This document shows positions 35,801 to 47,800 of a stretch of DNA of 64,000 nucleotides, piece after piece. The position numbers and the translations under genes are program-made. Origin of the DNA: Tigriopus japonicus (lineage: Eukaryota > Arthropoda > Copepoda > Harpacticoida > Harpacticidae); assembly GCA_010645155.1 (NCBI GenBank), contig CM021322.1, forward strand, positions 7,847,876-7,911,875, read 5' to 3'. The notes under the pieces were generated by a model. The model was not told the DNA's origin. It searched no databases and was given only the letters and a program-made list of their open reading frames with translations. The stretch's first letter is position 1. The number at the start of each line of letters is the position of its first letter.

Positions 35801-38800
35801 CACATCTGTTGAGTCAAATATTTCCCTGGAAATTTGTCAACAAATTAGTTGTGCTTCCTCATCCCGTGTTGGGCTAAATCACTTACTGACACTGGACACT
35901 TTTGCGTGTACCATACCATTGGAAATATTCAATGAAAAGTACAGAAAGTGTTTTGCAAGTGCGGGTGAAAAGAATTTTCCATCCTCTGGTCACTGATTTG
36001 CCTATTTTGTACTGGTTTTAACATTTTTTCATAATTGTTAAATATTTTCCATCCCATATTTCCGGAATTTGTTTCCTTTAAAGCTTTCTAATTATTTTGA
36101 TATCCATGCCTATATGCATCTGGATGGATATGCCATGCATATCCATATCCATGCCCCATGCCATGGCAAATACATCCAAAACTTGATCTGGGTTGGTTGG
36201 AATTAAGTTTGGGTTTATGCTTCAAACAATTGCATTCAGACATTTTTTGTTCCTTTCGGAATGATTAGACATGCCATTTTCAGATGGTTCAAGAAATAAT
36301 ATCTCACCTTCGGCTAAAAAATGGCAATTTCTATTTCGACAATCACAAGATACGATTCCATTTCGGAACTCTGCAGACATAATTTCACCACTGAGAAGAG
36401 GAACGTCCACGGTGAAGGAGGGATCGGAGGCGCCCATGAATTTTCCGTCGTTCTCAAACCAAATGTAGAGTTCTACAAGAGTTCTAAATTCGTGAATATG
36501 GTTTTCTTTGTACATTTTGAGTTTAAAGGTGCCTTTACACGACACGTTTTCATATCGAGATGCAACTTGACATCACAGATGTACAACCTCGCAACCTCTT
36601 GCGGAAACCTCCTTACAAGCCAATGGAAAAAATTGTATCTGTGACTTCAAACTTTGATATAAAATGTGTCGTGTAAATGCACCTTAAGATTATGTCACCT
36701 TTGTCAATAGAGGTAATGACCTCTTTCCTGACCATGATTTTGAACTGATCAGTCTTGAACTCTTTCATGCACACATTGGTCTCATTGGTTGGGATTAAAC
36801 CCTCACAAGAACTCATGGTTTCATCATCACATTTGAACCCAATAAAGCTTTGAAGTGGATCGGTATTGGACAAACTGAGGCTTGCGAGGGAGGCTGCAGA
36901 TATCCTGGACAAAAGATTGAATTGTTGTTAGGAAGATTTCTACATAGTTGCTAGTATTTGTTTTTCCTCTCTTAAGGATATTTTCTCATTTGACTTCAAA
37001 TCAGTAATAATCTTGCCAAAAGTGGCGTCAATGAATGTGCCACGGCAACCATTCTGGAAATCAAAATAAGATGGGACTGGTCCCCCATTCTCCCTCATTC
37101 AGTTCCCCGTCCATTCAAAACTCCTTGCATTGAGTATTTTAACCGAAGCTTAAAAAATACCACAAGACGAGGCCAAAACAGGGCATAGGACCACAGTCTC
37201 TTGATTTTAGAACAATCCTTCAACTGAAACTTGTTGCTAAAATTGCAACCTAGATCTTGAATTTGGTTTCTCTTCAAAAAGTATATTGAGTGTTTTAGAG
37301 TTCAGTAACAATATCATTGAGTTCAAAAGTAGAAAGTCATGAAGATTGATCTGAAATTAAGGCTTAAGATTTCGCCATTAAGATCTAATAAATACTAGAG
37401 GGAGTGTAATCGTAAAAAAACGTGTTGCCCGTCGCCAACTGTTGAGCGAACAAAAGTGCGGGAACATTGAAATGTGTGACCAGGCAAATGACAACCATGC
37501 CATTGATGAATCAATGGTGGTATTGAACAATCTTTTTGGGTCACTTTTTGCTATTGCTAGTGGTCACTTTCTTGAAAGAACCGAAGACGTCACAAGGTGA
37601 CCAATGCCTTGGATTTGAATACTACAACTAGGAACTTTTTTGCCAATACATTGAGTAAGGCAATAACAGGAAAAACACAGATTTAAGCTTTTGCGTTATG
37701 TTGGGTTAATCCATTATGGACAAAAACTAGCATTTGGCTTCAAGGACGAGTTTAAAAAAGTTGGTCTTGATTCGCATGTTTGGTCACACTAACTGTCCGC
37801 TCAACAGTTGTGAGGGAGACATTATCCTCATTAGTTCAACACATTCCACGCCCTTGCCAAATCAGCCTAACTAAAGCTTGTACGCTATGTAGTGGTTAAT
37901 AAACGCTTTATGGATAGTTGTTCGTTTTGAGAACAAGAGAGGGCACCCTAGTTGGATACCTTCAGAGTTGGCGGTATTGTATGACAGCCATTCAGGTTAC
38001 AAAAATGTTGGTTTTCTTTAAAATTCTGTTTTGATGCCCACTTTTGAACCTTTTGTTTTTGTTTTGTTCCTTTTTTGAACAACTTGCAGTTGCTTGAAGG
38101 CTACCGTTGAGCTTTTATCTAAGAGCAAAGTGACAATCTGCGTCATTTTATATAAAAATAACTCCGGGCGCTTTTGTGAATATACCTTAAGTTTAGAAAA
38201 CCTCAGCATGTCTTATTATTTTTAAGCACAGGATTATTGTTTCCTTACCCCAATAGACTTGAAATATGTAGAGTAATCAACTTTAAGGCCTAATTTGCAA
38301 TTTGGGCAAGGAGCTCAAGTTGAGGATACCTCTGAAACAAAAAACACTTTGCCCTTGCAAAGTTAAGAATTTTGAAACATCAATTGAAATGACCTATGGC
38401 TTCGTTCGTCTTGATTTTGAGCCCAAGAAGTACATTGAAAATATGTCAAATGACAAATGATCATTTAAAGTTGCAAGTTGACTTAGATGGTCGATTGCGA
38501 AGAAATTGAACCGAGGGTTTTCCAGGATACAAAAGCTTAATCATGTCAAAGAAAAAGTCGTTTGGTTTATCTATGTAGGCAGAAAACTGTAATATCACTT
38601 TCAGGATCTGAGTCAACCTGTTGTGTTTTTATTCCTATCGTCATGTATCACACTCCTTCAAGATGTTTAGATATGTAACCCCACGTAAGTGAAAGAACCT
38701 CTGCATTGAACTTTGAAACGGTTAGGTTTATAAAATCTTACTTCAACCCTCCAGAATAAGTTGTCCAGGGTCTCAAGCAATTTGTTGGAATTGATGCCCA

Positions 38801-41800
38801 GTTCTCCGTGATGGTCTTCTGAATTGAGTTTTTGATGAGCATAACGCTCAAGAGAATTATGCCAAACCTCAAGTATTCAGACATGAGGCAAGAACTATTG
38901 TGGCTCAAATGAGGTGGGAAAGCAGAGTGGCAAAGTGGCAGGGCCAAAGAAAGCTAGCTAAGTCGTAATGGACGTATTCCGAACTTATTAAACCATTAAT
39001 AACAATATTTCCTGACAATCAACCCAATCCACAAAGCTCTCCATTAATGAGGAGAAATTAGAAGCTGGAATTTTGCTCCAGTTTTTTTATTTGAGGAATT
39101 TTAAAACCAAATGAAGATGGAGATCCCTTGTGGTTATAGGTAAATACTATTTATGCATCTGCAAAGGAAGGGAGTAATGACCAAAATTGGGCGAAGGGAG
39201 TTTCATTTTATTGGCGACCCAAGGGTGTTAGCCCAAGGGGTGTCAAATAAAATGAAACGAGTGATGTTGGATCTTGGCCATTACCCACTTCATTTGTGGG
39301 TACCTATGGTATTATGTTGACCAGCTTATCCTTTTTGGGACTTCTGTTACAATTTTTCAACCCTGACAATCAGTTCAACCAGAGACATTTGTATTATGAT
39401 CTGTGGTATGATCCAATTAGCATGCTTTGCCTGCTCTATACCGGTTTTAGGAGCTAGCTCGGTTCACCTCAAGTACATCAGTTGGTGTGTTAGCTACTCA
39501 GTGCCTTAGTATAAAAGCCTACCATGACTACTTAAATGGACCCCGTCAATGAGATGGGGACTTCAGACGTACGACGCGTACAAGTAATTGTGCGATCAAG
39601 ATGTATTCATAAAGACATGATTCATTCATTGGGCAGTGAAGTGATTTGTAGGGCAATAAAGTAAACTCTAGGGAAATAATATTTTGGACTTGACCTCTTT
39701 GGGCTTGGAGGAAGTCTCTCAAAAGGAGAAGGCGGTCAATTAAAGGTATTGGTTTAGCATCTGAAGAATTATGCCAACTTCAAAGTATTCAGACATGAGG
39801 CAAGAAAGTCTATGAACAAGTTACTTTTGGCAGATCTGGAATACCCTGGAATAGTGGGTTGATCAGGAATAGACTGTCACGATTCGCAACATCTAGTGGC
39901 AGAATCTGCATGACCATTGGCGTAAAAGTTGAGAAATTGTATTGACTTATAAGCTAGTTTGAATGGCTCTCATTCCACCCCAGGGCCTTGAAATAACCAG
40001 CCATTAGGTAGAAATTATAGAAGATTTCACTCAGATCTGATGTTAACATTTCATTTCAGAACATTATAAATTTGGCTCATTGCAATGTTATTATGAGTTT
40101 AAAATACTACCTTATAGACCTATTATCAGTCACCCTGAAGAAACCGAGGAGGAGATGAGAGAAAAGGAGAAGCTCCCCGTCTTGCACGTCTTGCACCCCT
40201 TTGCGTGACTCAGAGTGATCATTTTCAGACATACTGAAAAAGGGGTGCATTTAGAACAAAGCATTTTTTATTGGTGTGACAAGCTGAGGCAATATTGGTT
40301 CATCTCCTTTTGAAAGTTTGAAAATAGCGTTGTACAATGAAATGCTAAAGAGAAGCCAAAACATTACTACTCATAAAAGGTAGAAGAAATTTGTACATAA
40401 ACTAGCTCTTAGTACTGCTGATGTGTTTCGGGTTGGATTTTTGGCATAGTTTTGCAATTTTGGCCCGTAAGGGTCACTTCTTAGTACTCACTGGAACTAA
40501 AATGTTGAACTTTCACGGTCTTAAGTAATTAAAATCATTTTGGGCTAAAAGAGGCAAAAGAGTTTTTTAAGAAGATTTTTATGTGCCCACTCTTTAATCC
40601 TCGTTCTATTCATCACTTATTTAATTACGTGGGTCACGAAAGCAAGAACCCGACTGACCTTTCTTTTACAAAAGATCAATGTTATTATCATAATTTTGAG
40701 GGTGGGAGATGTTATTTTGAGTATATTTGGGACAAGTTTTAAACAATGAGTTTTCAGCCATTGTTCGCCTTTACTTTCATAATACGATTGGGACAAAAAT
40801 CCGAGAGTGCGTGACCGCTTTTTTTCAAGTAGCGAAGGGCCTACTTTACCGTTTTAGGAGACTTCTATTGTAGTAATGCTTCAGTAGAAATGCAATTACA
40901 TGATGTTTTCGACAGTCTATTCCCAAAGTTAGGTGGAGTTCTTTTAGGGGAGATATTTATCTACGTGATGAAAGAGTCTTTGAACAGATTGGTTGACATA
41001 TTGTTGAGGATGAGGCACATTAAAAATGATCCTGATTTGAGGTGGGACAAAATTTCCTGCTGCTATTGCAAGTTAGGTGTTGAGGGCAGATTAGGTAGAA
41101 GTTATCAAAGATCAGCAAGCCCTTTGACTGTGTTTGACCCTGGCCGCTCTTGCTTGCTCTTTGATTTTGAAGTTGCCAGTTCCTTGATCCCCTCACAAAG
41201 AGGGCTTGCCTCAACCAAGACTTCTCACTGATCTCGACTCTTGATTAGTGATGGACTGAAAGCGCTTTCAGCCGAAATTACGGCCGAAATTTGGGTTTGG
41301 TTTCGGTTATGCCTACCAAAACCGAAAGCAGACAAATACTATTTAAAATGGAGTTTGACAACAAAATCGAAAAAAATTGGTCCAAAAACCTCTGAAATTT
41401 AAGTTTTCCGATTTTTCAAAATTTGCAACTACCAAACATCGAACACATGAGCATTATATTTTTTAAGGCGGATTTTTATTTGAACAATTTTGTAATTAGC
41501 TCCTTTCGGTTTCGGTTAAGCCCTCTTTCGGCCGAAACTTTTGGTTTCGGTTATGAGACCTTTTGGTCCATCACTACTCTTGATTTATGGTAATACATCT
41601 TTCTGTACTCAGCCTTGTTAGATAACTCTCTGGCAAACAGGGGCAAAAGCAACAGGCGGGAAAAGATGAAGTGCTTCCATCAGAAAGATGACTTGTCTGC
41701 TGCCGTCGGTTTCTGTTCAGTAATCCAGCCAGAATGCACCAAGACACCCTAAATATAAGGGCAATCATTTTTTATATGCCTCATCCTCAACCATATGTCA

Positions 41801-44800
41801 ACCAATCTGTACAAAGACTCTTTCAACACTTAGATAATTATCTCCCCTTAGAGAACTCCGCCTAACTTTGGAAATAGACTGTCGAAAACATCATGTAATT
41901 GCATATCTACTGAAGCATTACTACAATAGAAGTCTCTTAAAACGGTAAAGTAGGCCCTTCGCTACTTGAAAAAAAGCGGTCACGCACTCTAGGATTTTTT
42001 CCCCATTGAAAGTAAGCGACTTCACTGTAGGCCGACGTAATTTTGAGGTTTTGGGATGGAAGCAAAGTGGGGATCGATAAGGGTCTTGCAGGCAACTTGG
42101 GAAGTAAAATTGTCAAAAACTGACAAGAAGACATCCTTGTGATCCTTTATTTGCACAGGTTTGACAAGGCCTTGTATTCATCATGGACATTAAGGTGTGT
42201 TTGACCAAATCAAAATTCAGGACAGAGGAGAACATACATTTTGAGAAGAATTTAATGACAATGCTGGGTGCCAAATCTCTTAATAACTGTCCCATAAGAC
42301 AAATATTGCAAGGATGTGAATAGAGACTGGTGTACACTCAAATAATTCATCAAGTATGACAAGTATTTGCCAAAATATTCAAAATGTTTGGTGAAGCTAG
42401 TACAATGCGTGAGTCATACATGAAAAATTCGACAAAATATTTGTCAAATCATTTGATGAATTATTTTACGTGTAGACTAGCCATAAGTTATGCTGACCTG
42501 GGAACAAAACATATCCTTTATTGCGATCACACAGCTGTGTTTTTGAATCAAGACAATGAAGAACCTAAACCTACTTAAGTTCATGGTAAAATTGGAGCAA
42601 TCATTTTTCACTTGCTCAATGAAGTCATAAATTTGCAACATCAGACTTCTTCCTATTACAGGCATTAACATTTTACTCTAATTTGGAGCTTCCAAATGTG
42701 AAAATATTAAAAGAGCGCATCGAAATTAAGTTGTTTATCCCAAAAATGCGTCAAGGTAGCTTTTTTGCTATTAATGACAAAACTCTTAAAATTGACCCAT
42801 CCGGGTTTCGCCTGCGAGACCCTCGTAATTGGCTTGACAAAAACGTATAATCAAGTTTCGAGCACGAACAATCTAGAATAAACTAGAGCCTGCATATGGA
42901 CCCCAATGTAATGAGATTTTGCCGTGGTGATTGCTAGTGCATGGCAATCATAACGTAATATATTATCTATATTCCCAATCTGAATTAAAGTAGAACTGAA
43001 TAATTCCAAACGAAACTCTCTTCTCTTTCGAAGGACTCCCAAAGCTCTCTTGCTTATATCCAAATAGGAGTTTGGCCATGTTTCTTCGAAGTTCAATTTC
43101 ATTTTATCAAAAAGGTTATGGATAAATTGGAGGAAAGGTGCCGTTGTGCTCTTCATTGATTGGAATAGAACTTGTGAGGTAGTTTATGTGGCTATCATAA
43201 GTACAGTTGTACACTCGCGACAACTACTGTGTTGGAAACTCAGCAGCTGGGGCTAGTAAATACTACTGATAGGATTCCATCTGATTTCAATCTGTTCACA
43301 CTTTTAAGACTCTCATCAATGTCATTGGTCTTTGCAATCAAATTGGGCAAACCTTTGCTTAATCTTGATGGCATCCCTGTTCTGATATCTTCAAAAACAA
43401 GGATCCTTTTTGGATACTCTCTGCGACCGAACGCATTTTTCATAGAAAAAAATGCTATACTCTAAAAACTCTTACATGCATTAACTTGCGACCTATTGTT
43501 TGTTGTCCCACAATAGGGGCAAAAAGCGTAGGTACACGTCAAGGCTAGTGTGCATTGTGCTTTCACTCCACAGACAGATAATTAATGAGGAAAATGTTGC
43601 CCTCACAACTGTTGAGCGGACAGTTAGTGTGACCAAACATGCGAATCAAGACCAACTTTTTTAAACTTGTTCTTGAAGCCGCATGTTAGTTTTTGTCCAT
43701 ATATGTATTGGATTAACTTTACATGACGCAAAAGGTTAAATTTGTGTTCTTCCTATAAATGCCATGTTCAATGTTTTGGCAAAAAAAATCTTAGTTGTAG
43801 TATTCAAATTCAAGGCATTGGTCACCTTGTGACGTCTTCGGTTCTTTCAAGAAAGTGACCACTAGCATTAGCAAAAACTGACCCAAAAACATTTTTCAAT
43901 ACCACCTTTGATTCACCAATAGCATGGTTTTCATTTGCATGGTCACTAATTTCAAATATTCCTGCACTTTTATCCGCTGAATAGTTGGCGACGGGCGACA
44001 CGTTTTTACGATTACACTCCTAGTATTTAATAGATCTCAATGGTCCAACCAGTCGTGAGCTTGTTACACTTTTGCTCCTTATAAACCAAGGATATGAGGA
44101 CAAAATGTGAGATTTTGAAGTTGCTCAAAAATTCCATATTTTCAGCCGTCTTTGTTCAAAGGACAATGCTAGAGTGCTTTGATTAAGGCGTACAGTAAAA
44201 AATAAATCATACCGTTGGATAGGCGAAGGCCAAATTGTCCTCAAACTTGATTGGGTAAACGAGAAAGTAACTATGGGTCACGAAAGAGTCGAATGTCAAC
44301 ATATTAAGTCTTTTATGGTTAAAAATGTGTACTTTACTTTAAAGACCTTCCTCGTTGCGTTAAACTGAAGTAGCCACCAAATTTAGGGCGTGAGGCACAG
44401 AACATGTTGGTCAAGAGAATCAACGGACTATTTAAGGAAAAATTGACACAATTGATAAGCGTGTATAACATTTCTTAACTGAAATGGCTTTGAAAACTCC
44501 CCGAGTGAATCTCGGAAATACCGTTAACCATTGTTTTCTGAGCAAAAGTGATCGTAAACGTGTTTACTTTCCTTCATTGATGATTCATGATGTGTCTCTT
44601 TATGTGAGACTTTTACTGGGCCCTAATTCACTGTGCTATCTATTTTTATGCTCCCTTTTTAAACAGAATCAAGCTTCATACAAGTTGTCAACAATTCCAA
44701 TCTAGTGGAATCTAGAGGGCTAACAGAAATGTCACTCCAGTACAGTCAGTGGGGATTTGTTTTGAACACACTTCATTGATCCCGCAGCAAGGTGTCAAGT

Positions 44801-47800
44801 GACTTGATTCATCATTCATTGCTCTTGTTCAAGCAGGCAGTTGAATGAGCAATTTTGCCACTTATTCCCTAAAAACGCAAGTTCGGGTTGTGAATCACGT
44901 AACTTAGCGTGTTGTGTTGTGACTCACCTCTTTGGGTGCAGTTTGAAACACAATCAGTGCTTCCATCTTTCTCTCGTTAATGCAAAAAATGGCACTGTTA
45001 GACAAGAAACGTCACTCTCCTTAATGCTAACAAACGAGTTTGTGAGTTGCCCGGGCTCTTTAGTAGAACAAGACTGCTGTAAATACTTTTGGGGGGTGGA
45101 AGAACAATTTCGTTCACCCCCCCCAAAACTGTGTTTCCACAAGCTGCTCCAAAGAACGCGTCTGGTTAACGCAGAAACTAGTTTATTGATGGATCCATGA
45201 CCCTCACAAGCACAAGCGCAAAGGAGGCAAACACTTTGATATTTGATCAGTTCGTTGAAACACTCCACGGAAACGGAAACTAATCGGTTTAGTACAGACT
45301 CATATCCAAAGATGTCAGGATTACCTCGACTCCGTGTTGCACACACACACTGCAGGTTTGGTGACTCATGAATATTTTCGGAGTGTCATTTCCCTGTTAG
45401 CCCGCCAACGGAATCTAGCCCTTTTTCCCTCATATCTGCGTCAGTTAGGCCAAAGTGCAAAGGACCAGTAGGGTAGCCAAAATTAGATGTTCGGAGTGGT
45501 GGTTTGTTGAACCTTGTCAAGAATTGTCAATGACAATTGTACAATGAGTACCTTTATGTGATTGACTTTAAGTTTTTACCTCCTTTTTATTGTCTCCACT
45601 TATGAGGGATTTGTTCCACCCATATGTTTAGTTCACATTCTATATAAGCCCTTTTTCACCATAAGCAAGGTTACCCGCTACGTCACTTCAGAGCATTTAG
45701 GATCCGATTTTTTTAAAATTGCGTTGAAAGTAGTGATGGGATTCAACCTGATTTCAATCTGTTCAATCCTTTAGGGTTGCCATCAATGCTATTGTTCCAT
45801 AGCAAAAGTAGAGTGAAAAAACCTTTGCTTGATCTTGATGGCCCCCTAGTCTGAAGTCTTCCAAAAATTGTCACTTTTTGAATATTCTCTATGAACAAAC
45901 GCTATTTTCACAGTAGTGACAAGTGCATTATGATTGAGTAGATTGAAAATCAGATTGGACTCTGTCAGTAGTTGAAACCATGAAGTTAAATGAAAAAAGA
46001 GTGCTATGTCAAATTAGAGTGGATCAATTGACAATTAGAATAGAGCGGTTTTTTTTCTCGCAATCAAATGATTGCAAAAATCAAAAGAGAGAAAATAAAA
46101 AGAGCGCCAATTCGATTGATCGACACCAATTTTAGAGTAAATGTGATGCGAATGATTTTAATGGCTGAGAGCGAACGATAACGATAAACTTTTACAAGGA
46201 CCATTTTCTCATATATGTATTTAACATATTTACCATATTCAATTGTATTTGTCTTTTTAAAGTTAGTTGTAAGCCATCTTGTTCGTCTTGCACAAATTAT
46301 TTTTTTTCGGGTTTATTTTTCTCCCCTGATTGCTGACTGCTGATTTATTGAACGCCCCAACTTTACTTCTTGAAACTGATTTTTGTTTTCTGTAAGAAAT
46401 TGAAACATTTCTAAAGTGGGCACAGATGTGAGCAAGAGAGCTTGTCAAGAACACGGCGTCTTCCAAGCCATGGCTATGTTTGGATACAGTTTTTGTGACC
46501 AATACTTCGATTGAATGAAGCCTTGTAGAACAAGTGTGATAAAATTCAGACCAAAGACATAAAAAAAACCTTCAAAGAACAACTTTTTTTTGCCCGTTTG
46601 GGTTGTTGGGAAAAGTCCGGATTCTATATTTGATTGTGTTGATTACTATTGGCGCTAATTTGATGTTCGATCAAATGTATTGGTTTTGTCTTAATTTTCT
46701 CTATTCTGATTTCCGCGCTAATTTTATATGGCGATCAAAAAACCGCTCTATTTTGATTGTTGTTCATTTGATCTGCTCTAAAGTTATAGGACACCGAAAA
46801 AAGTGCACTTTAAATGAGACTGGAACCGTAAATTCCTCTCAAGGTCTTCTCAAAAGAGTATTATTAAAGCCAATCAGATAGGCCAAAGCTGGTGAAGAAA
46901 TGACGATCCAGCCCCAAGGTATGTTTCTGAAAATTGTCCTGGATACATTTGTTCATGCTTTACTTCATGGTAGATGATGAATAAGATTGCGTTTGAAATT
47001 TGATTTACACAAAGCAAAAAAAAATGTGCTTTTAACATTTGCTTTTTTTCTAGGTCTGGGATTTCTCTTGCCTTTCTTGTATGCGGGTTACATCTTCCAG
47101 CTTTACAATGCCTATGTCTTGTTCCATTTGACTTACCAGTGAGTATTCAAGGACTTCTCAACTATGATGGTTGCTAGTTGCTACCACTTTGAATTGGCGT
47201 TTCAGCCCTCAATACACGTGGCAAGTACCTTGCTTGTGCCTTGTGTTCACCATTGTTGGTCTGGGAAATATCATCACCACCTCCTTGACAATCCCTCTGA
47301 AGATCAGTGAGCATCGAAAAGGATTGCTCAAGCTGAGATTCACCAGATTGGATAAATATTTCTGGACTCATCGCAAGCGCAGAGATTCCGAGGCAGTTGT
47401 AAGTTCCTAAACCTATAATTAATCATTAGGACTAATTAACCAAAGCTTTACAATTCAATGAGATTTTTCTTGAATGATTTCAGAAAAAAATGCTGAAAGT
47501 CAATTGAAAAAAATATTCTTGGAGCAAGCATAATCAAAAACTAACATATAAAAGTTTGGTTGTACAGTCAACTCCCCATTTAGTGAACATCATTTGCAGC
47601 GGCCAAATGTTCACTATGTGGAGAGGTTCTCAATATAGAGAGACAGATTTTACGAGCCAAAAAATGACCAATGTGATGCAAAAAAAGGTGAACTACAGCA
47701 TTTGTTTTGCTCTCTGACATTTAGTCCTAAATCCAGAAATTAAGCATATTTTTGTAGTAAAAGACAAGGCATATGGAGCATTCCGAATCATTGTCATTGC

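Noticed and set aside
42851..43156. 101-codon minus-strand frame
   Set aside because: No splice sites in phase, no paralogue in the window and no recognised domain. Expected by chance in 64 kb.
44841..45346. Overlapping 119- and 130-codon frames on opposite strands
   Set aside because: Locally less AT-rich DNA makes frames longer by chance. Neither product resembles a known protein, and both strands are equally open.
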